From Rhipicephalus microplus (Eukaryota; Arthropoda; Arachnida; Ixodida; Ixodidae): a stretch of DNA of 64,000 bases. The notes under the pieces were generated by a model that saw nothing but the letters and a program-made list of their open reading frames with translations, did no database searches and was not told where the DNA came from. Below, one piece after another: positions 21,260 to 32,443 of the stretch (within the stretch, counting starts at the first letter, position 1; each line of letters begins with the position of its first letter). The position numbers and the translations under genes are program-made. The stretch spans positions 4,882,001 through 4,946,000 of the forward strand of contig NW_027464601.1 in assembly GCF_043290135.1 (NCBI RefSeq), given 5' to 3'.

Positions 21260-23990
21260 GATTACATGATCAGCATATTTTCATCAGCTATATTAACCGA
21301 TTACACACTAGGTTTGTTGCCGCAACGTCACTTTACGCCGTCAAAACAGTAATCCCTGTATAAGAGGCTAAGTTCAGGCATGACCACAAGCATTTCGTCT
21401 TTACTACTGACCGACCCAGAACAGGTACCCATGTCAGCGCTATACAACAGAGTGAATAAAAACAACGAAAACGAAAATTAAACGCAACAAGCACTTTTCG
21501 CAATAACGTTCTGCCCATAGACTCAATGAGCCAAAAGTTCGATGCTCACTAGACTGCCCTTCGCACAGTGATCGTGAGCGAAACCCCGCAATGGTTCATC
21601 AGCTCAAGAACTGATAAAGCGCGCATTGCTTGTTTGCCTCAAGTTCGCAACCAACGTTCTGCTGCTCGCTAATCACTGAAAATAAATGCCAGCTCTGCTT
21701 CGAATTCTGCCAAGGGCCTCTTATCCCATTCGCACGTGGTGGCCACTTTTTCGGCGATGTGTTTTTTATATCGTTGTCATTCTGCCATTGCTTAATGTCC
21801 ATCTTAGTCACCGATATCCTGTTCAAGCGACCTTCCTTCGTGAACAGCGTTTGATAGTTTCATGAACCTACACTTGAGCCCAATCAAAACGCAGCGCGTT
21901 AGGTGGCAGTTATGTGATAATGTTTCAAGTTCGCGAAATTTTGACAAGTTATGTTACCGCAGAATGAATATTTTATTATTTCTGTTTAAGTGTTACAAAT
22001 TTTTTATTAAAAAATTTCTCTAGAGTCACTATTACAATGTTCATTAAGCAATTTTTGTGAAAAGCAAAGCTTGACAGACTGAAAAAAAAATACCCTAGTA
22101 TGCTCTATATGATGCAGAAGCTTATTGCACTAATAGACATGTTGTGCTCATGTATGATTTTTTTTTCATTACTTGGCGATTTTACGTAAAACACCCTGTA
22201 GAGGTTGGACGATGTAAACTATAGGGAGAAGTGCACCGTAATCAGGCTCCATGCGCATCGAAAACAGGTTATAGGGGCGAGGTGGACACAACACTGCAAT
22301 ACGAATCACTATGGCACAAACAAATTTATCTTGTTAGATAAAAAACTGCGCCTCTGTTCAATGATATACTGCGAGACATAGCACTCATCAGATTCATTGG
22401 CGCCGTTCAAAGCGTACTTAGCAAAGAATCGCACTCTGCGAACAAAAGCAGACAAAAAACTACTACAACAAACAATACTTTTGATCGTCTCACAAACGGA
22501 AATAGTCTGTGGCACCATAGAACTTATCATGCACTGTATACTATTTTCACATTGCTGGAAACGTTGCTTTGATATGATAGCATGATATACAATTCTCGAG
22601 CATTTTGTTTAGGCCCCTAGGAGCGCTTTCAACTTGTCAATTAAAAGTTACTCATGCAGTTCGTGCCTATATTCGGAAGTGAATCACACTTGCGATACCA
22701 TCAGCCTATATAATTCTAAGGTATATGCCGGGCTGCGGCAACGTGTCTATATATCGGCTATGTATAAGCATAGAGAATACATGCTCGTCGAGATTGAACC
22801 AGTACGCAAACGCATTGCTGGTTTCTATAAATCCTCTATATATCAGTGATCAAACTTCTCGGTGTAATCTCTAGTGCTCACGTAATTTCGAGAACAGGAT
22901 TTACAACTCGTGTCCTGCGTGTAATATTATCCAGAACAATTTATAACAATCGCGAAAGTGGCCAAACGTTCTGGTGCAGCCTGCGCTGAGCAGTGCTTAT
23001 TCGTTTTCTGGTCGCCTTTTCTGGAAGCACACTGAAGTATTGCGGGACCGAGCCGCTTGTATTTTGCTATTGTTTGTTTCTTGTCATCACTTATGTATAA
23101 TTATTTAACCTGGAGCCACTCCACTTTTTCGTGATAATCACGATGAAGATTACCTTTATGTATGGCTCACGCCCACTCTTCAGGACTGGCCAAGAAAGAA
23201 ATTATTTATATAATAAAGTGTTCAAATATAATTGTATGACTGAAGACTTACATAACAGCTAAACTAACGTAATGACGCTACCTTAGATATTTCAGGTGAA
23301 CACCACCCTGAATCATTTAAAAAAATTCACCGTATAATGTAGGTGTGTGATGAAATGACGATGTGGGGCTCCCGAGGAGAGAATATTTGAAATGACGAAG
23401 CCTAATCCCATTCGATTAAACACCCTTTTGAAAATGTTTACCCTCAGTGAATTCAAGCAGATGCATGATAAATAATTTTTAGTTGTTTCATCCTTGTTAA
23501 AACAATAGCAAAAAGGTGAAAGAGTTAGACCACCTCTGTGCGTATATACTATACTGAAATTTCGGAAAGCGAGAGCGTTTTTTACAGAAGTGACTGTACT
23601 ACTTTTTGTGTGGAGCAGAGATTGCTACGCTAAGGGAACAAGAGGTGTCAATACTCGTATAGGTGAGTGATAAATGACTTCAGAGCGTCAAATTATTACT
23701 CGCATTCTCAATCTGTCACGAATCATGAGGGTTGTTGATCAAAGAATTAAGATTATCGGATAATCGAGAGCGCCTTTGGCCACAACGTCCGCTACTTCAT
23801 CATTTTTTGTTAAGTTTTGTCCCTTTTTGGTCCAGTACCACATTTTTGTAATTATAGTTTTGTAGGTAGGCAACAGAAAATGAAAATATCGTGATATGAT
23901 TGAAAATATTAATGAATATACCATTCAAAAGCCACGTGATATTTGATAAAAGCTATTTTTAGTGAGTGCCCAACACAGATAAAGTATCTG
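21260..23990. other. About 2.7 kb of anonymous AT-rich DNA
   Basis: Nothing recognisable. Short frames only. Confidence 0.4.
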
Positions 23991-25345
23991 TAGCTACAGC
24001 CACACTTGATCCGGCACCGACGGCAAACGCCTCATTCGGAATACTATGGTTGAACGTCTACTGCCTTTCTTCAAGCGCGTGCTCTTTGTCACTTTCCTGC
24101 CTTTACGACGCATCTTCCGTCTACGCTTCTTCTTAAGGGGCCTTTCTCAGCCTGCTGCTTGCACTTCTCGCTCTCCAGCACTTTCGCTGGTTTTGTTCGC
24201 TGTCTTGCCCGCGAAGTCTAAGTAATATGCGCGCAAATCATCTTCCTTACTCTCCAGACTGGCAGACAGCTTAACGCGTCTCATATTACTGCAGCTGTTT
24301 TCTTCCGAAAAAAAAAAGCTAGCTCTCGTTCCAGAGAGCTACTCAAAACTGCATCGTATTTACTAGTCTCTACTTTCGCCTCGTCTCCTGATTTCACCCC
24401 GGTTTTCCTGGTTAGCGGGTGGAAATCTGCTTGGACACCACATGCAGATTCCACCGGGGCGACACAATCACGTGAACTAAGCTCAACTACCTGAGAGCTG
24501 TCCACAACTGCTCTATCCTGCCGGACTTCCTCACACTCTGTTGGCCTAATATCACCGTTCTTGCCTAGTGGGTCGATATCTCCTTATACTCTACCGACAA
24601 GATCCAACATTGACACACTCTCACTTTGTGTCTGTGCTCTATCCTGCGTGACTTCCGCACACTCTGTTGGCCTAATATTGCTGTTCTTGCCTAGCGCGTC
24701 GATATCTCCTTAGACTCTGCAGACAAGATCCAACATTGACACACTCTCACTTTGTGCCAGTGTCATGTGGTCTACAACTATCTTAGCTGTTTCACTAGAA
24801 TTCTCCTGGCACAGCACCTCGCTACATTTACTCTCCCCTTCGGCGATCTCTCCTCTAAGCCCAGCTTCTTTTGTAGCTGTCAAGCTTGGTTCATTCATGA
24901 ACTTACTGCTACATACATATGTCCTAGCCTTTGCGTCATGAAATTGCACTGCACACAACTGTTCCTTGCATCTCTCAAGCACCACCAGTTCAAATTAACA
25001 ACTTTGCTGTTTTGCATTTACCCTCTGATCTATTCTTTCAATCACCTCCTCTATTTCTTGTATCACTTTCCTGTGTTTCTGCAATCTATGCATCCTCTGT
25101 ACTTTCTCCTCCTGTTTTCTTTTATTCTTTTCTTTCCTTTTCTTTCTCTTTTTTTCTATTCGATCCTGTTCGATCAGGATCCCATTCCCGAAGTACTCGA
25201 TATCCTCCTTGTTGTTACATTTGTCTATTAGTTCACAGATTTGAGATGTAAGGGCATCGTCGTCTACTTGTATATCAAGCTCTCAATACCGGTCCAACTG
25301 GCCATCTCTCGTCCATCTCATGAAGTCCATGGCGGCTATTTCACT
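23990..25345 (-). pseudogene. Decayed gag-like or linker ORF, family uncertain
   Basis: On the minus strand a fragmented frame starts near 25330 with MDFMRWTRDGQLDRY, followed by an acidic segment, then a long Lys/Arg/Glu-rich coiled-coil-like stretch (about 25120-25180), and Ser/Glu-rich segments such as VETSKYDAVLSSSLEREL. It ends in a very basic tail near 24080-24160. The layout (short N-terminal domain, charged coiled coil) resembles gag proteins of tick LTR elements, but I see no zinc knuckle, protease or RT attached, so the identity is an inference. Stops are frequent. Part of the frame is duplicated in tandem at 24511-24762. Confidence 0.3.
24511..24762. repeat. 126-bp tandem duplication
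   Basis: The segment from CTCTATCCTG at 24511 recurs from 24637, with about a dozen substitutions between units. Period 126 is a multiple of three, so it would add 42 codons in frame on the minus strand (SESVSMLDLV appears twice). Confidence 0.9.
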
Positions 25346-25744
25346 ATGGCTCAGAAGAGAAAAAGGACAAGTCATACAAGTGTTTCATTCTGGGTCTGGA
25401 GAAATCCAATCCTGGCGAATTCAACAGCAGAGATCAAGAGCTAAGCACACAAGTCAAACTATGAAACCAACCTCCCTCTCTACCTTTTTTATTTCTTATG
25501 CCTCCTCTGCACTCCTAAACATCCCCAAATTACCCCGCTACGTACGCTTACAGCCTCCCCTTTACTCACTTACGTGCTTACTGAATTACCTCTTTGAGGG
25601 ATAATGGGACAGAAACGTCCCACTTTTTTCTCTGAAGAAAACGGCGTCTCAAATGAAAGTGGTCAAACTTGGCGCTAATAGATTGAGCTGCCATCTATTA
25701 TCAAACTTGAGTAACACTTTCTGCGGCAGTTTTGATGTAGTTTT

Positions 25745-27792
25745 ATGGATGTCGCTAGTTACACAATCGTTGAAATCTGTTTTGTGTTAATCGCGGTGTT
25801 CCAAGTTTTCGCTCCCGTAGGACTGGATTTACGAAAGTTGAGGATGAATGGTAAGATTTTCCTTTCTTGCCCTTCTAGATATGTGTTTGCCGCATGCTTT
25901 GGTGCCAATATTTTTGTAATCGAAGTATTTGGAGGCGAGCTACGGCAGTCGAAGTCAGCATACTTCAAAAGTTCAGGGACGTTTTTCTAGGCCTAACTCA
26001 CGCAAACTCCTGTTGTTGAGATAGGTCTCTGTTTATCAATTTCAGCAGACTCACTTTCACGTGAGGAGGCACTGGAGCTATTCTTCAGCCTGCCCGACAA
26101 ATCAAACACAAGTGAGGATGAACCTGAAAGCAGTGATGATGAGTTCGTGCCGGAGCTCGCGCCACGAGACTCGATTGGCGACGAAGACGAACCTGGGCCA
26201 TCAACAGGCAAACGAAAGAGACGCCGACAAAGACCTTCAATAAACAGGAAAAGAGCCAGCCAGGATTCAATGGAGCCCGATGTCGAAGCAGATGCTGCTG
26301 AAGAAGAAATTGGCGAAAAGTGGGGTGAAAGTGAACTAAGCATTTTGGTCGGCCGTCCAAAATTAAGGGACCCCGAGTTCACCAAAGAAGCAGTGCCACG
26401 CGCAGTAGATTGTTTCGCGTTGTATTTTGACGAAGAAGTGATCGAGATGATATTAGAGCACACTAACCGTGTTGGTGCGCAAACGAACACGACAAAGTGG
26501 GCTGTGCTCAAAGCAGATGAGCTAAGAGCCTATTTTGGACTGCTTCTGCTGATGAGCGTGTCGCCACATCACTTTTATTGTTACTGGAGCCGCGATCCAC
26601 TTTTCAACTCCGAAGAAATCGCCAAAGTGATGTCGTTCAAGGGTTTCCAGTACAGCATGAACTCCCTTCGTGTGAACTACCACAGCAAAGAAAAGAAAAA
26701 AGGGGGAAGATGGTTACGATAGGCTTGGCAAACTGCGCCCCTCATCAATAAACTGAACAGGAGCTTTCAGAAGGAGTATTTGCCATCATCTCATCAGGCC
26801 AATTACGAGAGCACGATTACTTTCAAAGGAAGATCTTCCATGAAGCAGTACCTTCCAATGAAACCCATAAAGCGTGGATATAATGTTTGGTGTAGGGCAG
26901 ATTCAAGGACAGGATATTTACTACAATTTCAGGTATATGAAGGAAAAAATGCATCACGACCAGCCATTCAAAGCCTTGGGGAGCATGTCGTGCTTTCCCT
27001 CTCAGAGAATGTAAAGCCTGGAACGCAGCTGTTCTTTGATAATTACTTTTCGTGCACCAAGCTGATGAAAACTCTCGCCGAGAGGGGCGTACATGCTGCA
27101 GCTACTGTCCGTACAAACAGGAAGGATCTGCCTGAGGATCTCAAACGAAGCAATAAGCTAAAGAAAGGAGAGTACCTGTGGCGCGCCAAAGGACAGGTCA
27201 CCGCTTTTCAATGGCATGACACCAAAGATGTCCACCTTTTGTCGAACTCCCAACAGAAACTGTGAAAGTGTCACGAAAGCTTCCCAATGGCTCTTCAGTG
27301 GCTGTGGTTTGCCCCAAAGCCGTGGCAGACTACAACCAGTGGATGGGAGCGGTTGACAGGTTTGACCAAAAGCGGAAGTACTACACTGCTGACAGACGTT
27401 CCAAGAAGTCTGGGTACCGCATCTTTTATTTCCTTTTTGGCACCTCTGTTGTCAACGCGTTGATACAGCACAGCGCCAATACTTACATAAGCTACTTGTC
27501 GTTTCGTCTTGTGCTGGGACGACCACTGACGAATGGGCGTACTTTCAGGCACTACGCCAGAACTGCGTCATTCCGAAAAAACAAGCAAGGACAGAAGAAT
27601 GAACAGATAATGGTTGGAATCTCGGATGAAATCTGATTCAACGGAAATGACCACACTCCTAAAAAAGGAGCCTCACGGAGAAGGTGTAGGTGGTGCTCAA
27701 AAACTGGAAATGAGGTCCACACAAAGTTCACATGTGGCACTTGCAAGGTGCCCCTCTGTCCCACTTGTTTTGGTGCCTTTCACTCTAAGTAG
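25745..27792 (+). pseudogene. piggyBac-family transposase, DDE_Tnp_1_7 type, with a probable intron
   Basis: This enzyme would excise and reinsert the element at TTAA. The main frame opens upstream of any ATG at LSREEALELFFSLP, right after a CAG-CAG splice acceptor (26045 or 26048). A GTAAGA donor at 25851 would join it in phase to ATG-AAT-G at 25844, or to the in-frame ATG at 25745. An acidic, basic N-terminus is followed by the conserved core (DPEFTKEAVPRAVDCFALYFD), then frameshifts at about 26690 and 26735. The second part has GRSSMKQYLPMKP, FFDNYFSCTKL and NQWMGAVDRFDQKR. A TGA at 27634 precedes a cross-brace Cys-rich domain (RCRWCSKTGNEVHTKFTCGT ... CPTCFGAFHSK) that ends at 27792. The first catalytic Asp (usually DE before the KGR motif) reads Tyr-Glu, so this copy is inactive. 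Confidence 0.88.
25851..26045 (+). other. Probable spliceosomal intron in the piggyBac transposase
   Basis: 195 bp bounded by G|GTAAGA and a TTTATCAATTTCAG acceptor. Removing it joins two segments in the same phase. Without splicing, the upstream frame runs into a TAG at 25988-25990 and never reaches the transposase. A tandem CAG acceptor would allow a one-codon alternative. Confidence 0.6.
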
Positions 27793-27895
27793 GCACGCAA
27801 GTGAAATCGGGAAGTTACCTAAATGGGACAATAGGACAGTGTTGTCCCACTTTTCAACAGCCACCGAATACGCCAATGGGACATATACGTCCCAC

Positions 27896-29700
27896 TTTTT
27901 TGTATTCAACTAACCATGCTATCATCCTCAAATCTTTTGCAAGTCATTTTTAGCGTGTTCAAAAGCTCAAAAAAGCAAAAATAAATTACGTTTGTCTTGG
28001 AAAATATAGGCGAACTCACAAAGGGTTACCTAAGCTTTCCTATTTAATCTATTTGCTCAGATAATCGTTTAGTGCTGCTCTGTGTTCAAATAACAACCAC
28101 AGGGGCTAGACAGTTGTTCATTATATCTATCCTTTAACGGGCCTAGGATTAACGACTCGATACATCTCAAGCACAAAGGCAGGCACTGTCAGATGTCAAG
28201 ATAGGAGAACAGGAGACAGGAGATGTCAAAACAGGAGCCAGATGTCAAGACAGAAGAAAATGACATTAGTAGATTCAGTTTATTTACATAGCGCGAGCTT
28301 TTTGGCCCGACACTCCAAATTGAGAAGCTCTACATTGCAAGGCCCTCTATATAATCAGCACCGTGAAGCAGCACACAGCAGCTGGCAAGGGCTGTTTTTA
28401 GACAGTCTCAATTTCTCAGATCTCTAGCTTTGCGAATTGGTCCGTGTAGCACGATCCAATAAAAAGCGCCACAGAACAAACGAAAGTCATTATGCCAGCA
28501 ACACCCCCAGAAAGCACACATATACAATCGAAACACGTGTATGGTCCCGGCGATGCGGCCTTCTCCGGCAAATCTTGCTTCCAACGAGCAGGGTGAATTG
28601 AGTTGGCCATCTCGCCGTTCGAGCCGACCACCTATGCTTTTTCGAATGGCGGTCGCGGCTAGGTGCCCTCCGAGGGGCCATGCCTAGACATTTGGTACCA
28701 ATTTGAACATCGGTGGCTCATCAGTCAGAGACGCACAGTGTGGTGATAAGACGTCCGTAATCGACGGAAGCTCGGCATTGTGGATTTAACCAGTGCACGA
28801 ACACGCCACGCATCGCATCTCTGCGTGGGTCTCAAGGACAGCGGTGCTCCGTCGCATAATCTCACCCACGCAGCGCCCAGTACATGGAAACAGCAGGGCG
28901 TCTTGGCGCTGCTCTTTATCTTCACAAAAGTGAGGCGGCAGCTTTTCTTCCGTTCTGGCACCCGCGGCAAAAGAGTGGCCCGCCAAACGCAACGCTGTGC
29001 ACCTGCGCCAATAAGCTACGATGCGTGGCCGCGCTGTGTGCCCGCATCGCGGGGCACGGCCATGCTGCGCCATATTTGTACCAAGAGTGGACGGCACTTT
29101 ACATTCGACAAAAGCAAGTACACGAATCTCACGACATCTTTGAGTGTTCGCATATTTCTGCACATCTATTTTTGTACTGACAATATGCACCTTATGCAGA
29201 AAGCAATTCTTTTCTGTACTCAATGAAATGAAGCGACTAGTCTACCGTAAGACTTAATTTTCGTATGTGTGCTTGCTAGTGTATGTATTGTCACGCGCTT
29301 ATTCTTGTAGCTCTTGCAGTATTCAGTTTACGCCCACAAAGACTATGAGTGACGGTAAACACGAACCAGAACTCAGTGTTCTAGAAGCTTCACCATTGTG
29401 ATCGTTTTCACAAACACAACGCGAACATTACAGAATCTTCATGAACTTTTCTGACTGCTAGCGATAGTGTTGTAATATTTGATGACACATGTATAAGCAG
29501 GCGACCGCTTGTCAGTTGATCGACGGCCGACGCTCTATTTGGCGCTGCCAGTGCCAGTGCGTATCGCTCTTCTCTGACTTACCCTTTACCGACCACAAGC
29601 TCGGCCAAATAATTAGTTTCAGGTTGTACAAGTCGTTTCTGTCTTTATCTGCATCACGACCCCGTGGTATCTGGTGCAGATTATGCTTATTTCTTGTACC
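27896..29700. other. Anonymous DNA
   Basis: Overlapping frames of 145-148 codons on both strands at 28780-29226 look like a chance effect of GC-rich DNA, with no motif on either strand. A degenerate AGATGTCAAGA / AGGAGACAGG cluster lies at 28193-28258. Confidence 0.35.
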
Positions 29701-29789
29701 GGACGCCTTCATCAAGCCGTGAATTCATCCTGCATCACGCAAAAGACACCGACGCCAGCCACGAGCAGCAAATTAGTCTCAGGCAATAA

Positions 29790-30078
29790 TGTATACCACC
29801 GGAGCACGTGGTTCTACTCGACAAGACTCGGAAGACAAAGACCTGGACGCCTACAAAGACAGCGCCAGTGCCACCTGCATTGATCCTGCTCCAGCCAGCC
29901 AAGGAACCACCAACTTTCCACGGTTCGTCCCTCGGAAGTTCCGCAAAGCTGGCTTGAAATATTCGACCAAGTCGCACTCTTAAACAAATGGACTGACGAT
30001 GACAACCTTCGGCACATTTACTTCCTCCTGTAGGATTTAGCTGGGGCACGGTTAGAAAATCTAGAAGCCAGATTTTAG
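29790..30078 (+). pseudogene. Gag fragment of another LTR retrotransposon
   Basis: After a Pro/Ser-rich lead-in, the frame reads PPTFHGSS, then after a one-base shift VPQSWLEIFDQVALLNKW and DDDNLRHIYFLL, a stop, and DLAGARLENLEARF. This is the start of a retrotransposon-gag domain (capsid-like; the expected Trp, Leu and Tyr positions are present). It ends abruptly at 30078, where an unrelated repeat module (GGGGCGAAGC) begins, so the rest of the element was lost or replaced there. Confidence 0.65.
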
Positions 30079-30374
30079 GGGCGAAGCTTCTAAAGGCGTT
30101 GGTCTGTCTATCCCTTGTATGTATGTATGTATGTATGTATGTATGTATGTATGTATGTATGTATGTATGTATGTATGTATGTATGTATGTATGTATGTAT
30201 GTATGTATGTATGTATGTATGTATGTATGTATGTATGTATGTATGTATGTATGTATGTAGGTATGTATGTATGTATGTATGTATGTGTGTATGTATGTAT
30301 GTATGTATGTATGTATGTATGTATGTATGTATGTATGTATGTATGTATGTATGTACGTACGTATGTACGTACGT
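30071..30374. repeat. GGGGCGAAGC module with a long (TATG)n array
   Basis: A leader (TTTTAGGGGCGAAGCTTCTA ... GTTGGTCTGTC, about 30074-30106) runs into about 240 bp of TATG repeats with rare variants, ending in GTACGTACGT. An inverted relative of the leader sits beside the array at 31698-31745. Reading frames here (Tyr-Val-Cys-Met repeats) are artefacts. Confidence 0.85.
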
Positions 30375-30690
30375 TACCGCCTATAATTCTACCTTTGCTA
30401 ACTGCCCACTAATTCGTCCTTGCAAACATCCCACAATGCCCCTTTACCAATCCACCACTTCACCGGCCATAAAGCAAATACTGTTGCGAAGTGGCCAATA
30501 ATAAATGCAAGATGGTCGTGTACTTGTATTCAGGTGCGCGATTAGAAACCATAGGTTGTCCCACCATGTCCATCCCTTGTTTGTACGTGACCGCCTATAG
30601 TTCCATCTTTGCAAACTGCCCACTACTTCGCCCTTGCAAATATCCCACCATGCCCTATCACTGATTCACCAGTTCACCAACTATAATGCC
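30371..30690. repeat. Diverged direct repeat around the (TATG)n array
   Basis: About 100 bp at 30371-30470 (ACCGCCTATAATTCTACC ... CATAAAGC) recurs at 30588-30688 at roughly three-quarters identity. Both are preceded by a TATCCCTTGT or CATCCCTTGT sequence. In the second copy only TTGTTTGTACGTGA lies between that sequence and the repeat, where the first has the long array. Confidence 0.75.
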
Positions 30691-30835
30691 GTATTAATGA
30701 AGGGGGAACAGAAGTGACGTATAGCTAGCACTTACGAATATTAAAATTCTTTGCATAAATATATACCGTGTTTGTCACGTCTTTTATGATGTAGCGGGCG
30801 ATATTCGCGGATTGTTCAGCGTATAGCGATAAAAC

Positions 30836-30882
30836 TCTCCAGCGCTTCACCCCACTCATCATCATTCAGTCGGTGGATATGT
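30836..30882 (-). repeat. Head module of the array-bearing repeat family, without array
   Basis: On the minus strand it reads CATATCCACCGACTGAATGA then TGATGAGTGGGGTGAAGC. The same block precedes the degenerate arrays at 31250 and 60392, but here it is followed by unrelated single-copy-looking sequence. Confidence 0.7.
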
Positions 30883-31249
30883 TTGATCGAGCATCTTTTG
30901 TGCGCCGCATTTCTGGGCACGTGCACAAGCGTCGTGAGGAAGGAAAGAGCCGGAACCTTACTGAAGGGACCATGTACAGCTCCAAAAGAAAAACGTCGGC
31001 ATCTAAATAAACGAAATGCAACGAAGTTCATTTGGGCCTAGTTCTACAAATTTCTTAACTAAAATTACCGTCGCCTACAAAGAAGAAGCCCCACAAAGAA
31101 AAAGAGGATACACACATGAGTACTCCCTATAAACTGTTTTATTCCTTCTTATGTCCATGCATAGTTATGTGCAAGTCAGCCTTACCGCGCATGCGTATAC
31201 ATAACAAAATCTTTAGATAAGTGAAAACTGTGACAAAATGATCAAACCA

Positions 31250-31558
31250 TATTCACGAAGTGAATGATGATGAGTGGCGCGAAGTGTCCATCAGCCCACC
31301 CGTGCTTCCTTCCGTCCGTCGTTTCGTTCTTACTTCCGTCCATTCGCACGACAATCCGTACGTCAATCCATGCGTCTGTCCGTCTGTCCATGCGTACGTC
31401 CGTGAATCCGTCTATCCGTATGTCCGCCTATTCGTGCGTCCGTACGTCCACGCGTCCATTCATTCGTCCGTCCGTCTGCTAGTCTGTTTGTTCATCTATC
31501 CGTGCGTCCGTCCGAGCGTACATCTAATAAACCTTTCAAGTACCGCCATCTCCCATCT
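31250..31558 (+). repeat. Repeat with degenerate (GTCC)n array
   Basis: Head: CATATTCACGAAGTGAATGA then TGATGAGTGGCGCGAAG (about 31250-31287). It is followed by about 240 bp of decayed CGTCCGTC/CATCCGTC tetranucleotides and a tail, AAGTACCGCCATCTCCCATC (31538-31557). The same head-array-tail order occurs inverted at 60131-60392. It is not a gene; the Ser/Val/Arg-rich frames come from the array. Confidence 0.75.
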
Positions 31559-31573
31559 CGCCAACCCTGCGGC

Positions 31574-31668
31574 ACATACATACATACATACGTACATGCA
31601 TACGTACATACATACATACATACATACATACATACATACATACATACATACATACATACATACATACA

Positions 31669-31698
<30 letters not shown>
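31574..31698. repeat. (TACA)n microsatellite
   Basis: Nearly perfect CATA/TACA array, with a few CGTA/TGCA variants at its left end. It is the reverse-complement type of the 30116-30374 array. Confidence 0.96.
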
Positions 31699-31699
<1 letters not shown>

Positions 31700-31748
31700 G
31701 GAGGAGCGACAGACCCACGCCATAAAGGGTTTCACCCCTGAAAGAGTG
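31698..31748 (-). repeat. Inverted partner of the GGGGCGAAGC leader
   Basis: GACAGACCCACGCCATAAAG followed by GGTTTCACCCCTGAA. Its reverse complement matches the leader at 30074-30106 and abuts the (TACA)n array on the equivalent side. Confidence 0.65.
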
Positions 31749-32264
31749 AATCAAATACGCGATGACAAGAAATGTGGCTGAGATAAATGCAGTGTCAAGG
31801 AACTATGGCTGATATATAGATGATCTCTTTTGATGATTTGAAAAGCTTTCTCTAAGGCCATCTCAGGGCGCTGCTCCTGCGCAGTTCTGCCGCCCAACTT
31901 CGCCGCCACCACCACCAATGTCATACAGCTCCCCTGCCAGCCTACCTTGAGGTACGAACACACTGGCGGCGCGGCACTGTGCCACGCGCCCCTCACCACT
32001 TGCAAGACGCCGCTTTTCTCTCTCTCTTTCCCGCGGAGCATTGTAGAATTTCTGCGGCGAGCTGAATTGCTCGCTCGGCTAATTTCACCGCTGCCGCTGA
32101 CTGCCGCGCATGCAAACCACCAATAAGGGCCTGCTTTACCTCCCTTCCACCTCACATTGGCGTCACCTCCTTACCCGTGCTATTTTCTTTCTCCGTCTGT
32201 CGCGAAGACAAGCCCCGAGCCGGCAGCTCGCAGGTGGAGTGCACGTCTTGACATGTCCATTCTT

Positions 32265-32443
32265 AAAATGATACTGCTTTTGCGCAGCTCAGTTTGAGCG
32301 TGAAGAAAAGATGCTAAGCAGTAAGGAAGGGGGAAAACACATACGACACTGTCGTCTTCACTCCCCCCCCCCTCCCACCTTCTTCACTGCATCGCATCTT
32401 TTCTTCACGCTCAAACTGAGCTGCGCTAAAGCAATATCATTTT
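32265..32443. repeat. Long inverted repeat, 50-bp arms
   Basis: Arms 32265-32314 and 32394-32443 are reverse complements with two mismatches in 50, around a 79-nt spacer containing a C-run. It would form a strong RNA hairpin or cruciform. It could be a MITE or a recent inverted duplication. Confidence 0.9.

Larger units (their letters stand above)
25605..27895 (+). mobile_element. piggyBac-type DNA transposon (inactivated; ends approximate)
   Basis: A piggyBac transposase fills most of this segment. A palindrome-like motif, TGGGAC-n6-GTCCCACTTTTTT, occurs at about 25609-25631 on the left and 27876-27901 on the right, with a related TGGGACAATAGGACAGTG block at 27823. These are probably terminal or subterminal repeats. 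I could not find an unambiguous TTAA target at both ends, so the borders are estimates. Confidence 0.7.

Noticed and set aside
28780..29226. Overlapping 145-148-codon ORFs on both strands
   Set aside because: No motif, no splice logic, and open on both strands, as expected by chance in GC-rich DNA.
30116..30374. Long frames of repeated Tyr-Val-Cys-Met
   Set aside because: They are translations of a TATG microsatellite in several frames, not a protein.
31260..31560. Ser/Val/Arg-rich ORFs at 31.3 kb and 60.0-60.4 kb
   Set aside because: They follow a decayed GTCC tetranucleotide array and occur on both strands at 60 kb; no protein signature.
30071..31748. CRISPR-like array
   Set aside because: The repeats are 4 bp with no unique spacers, and the genome is eukaryotic.
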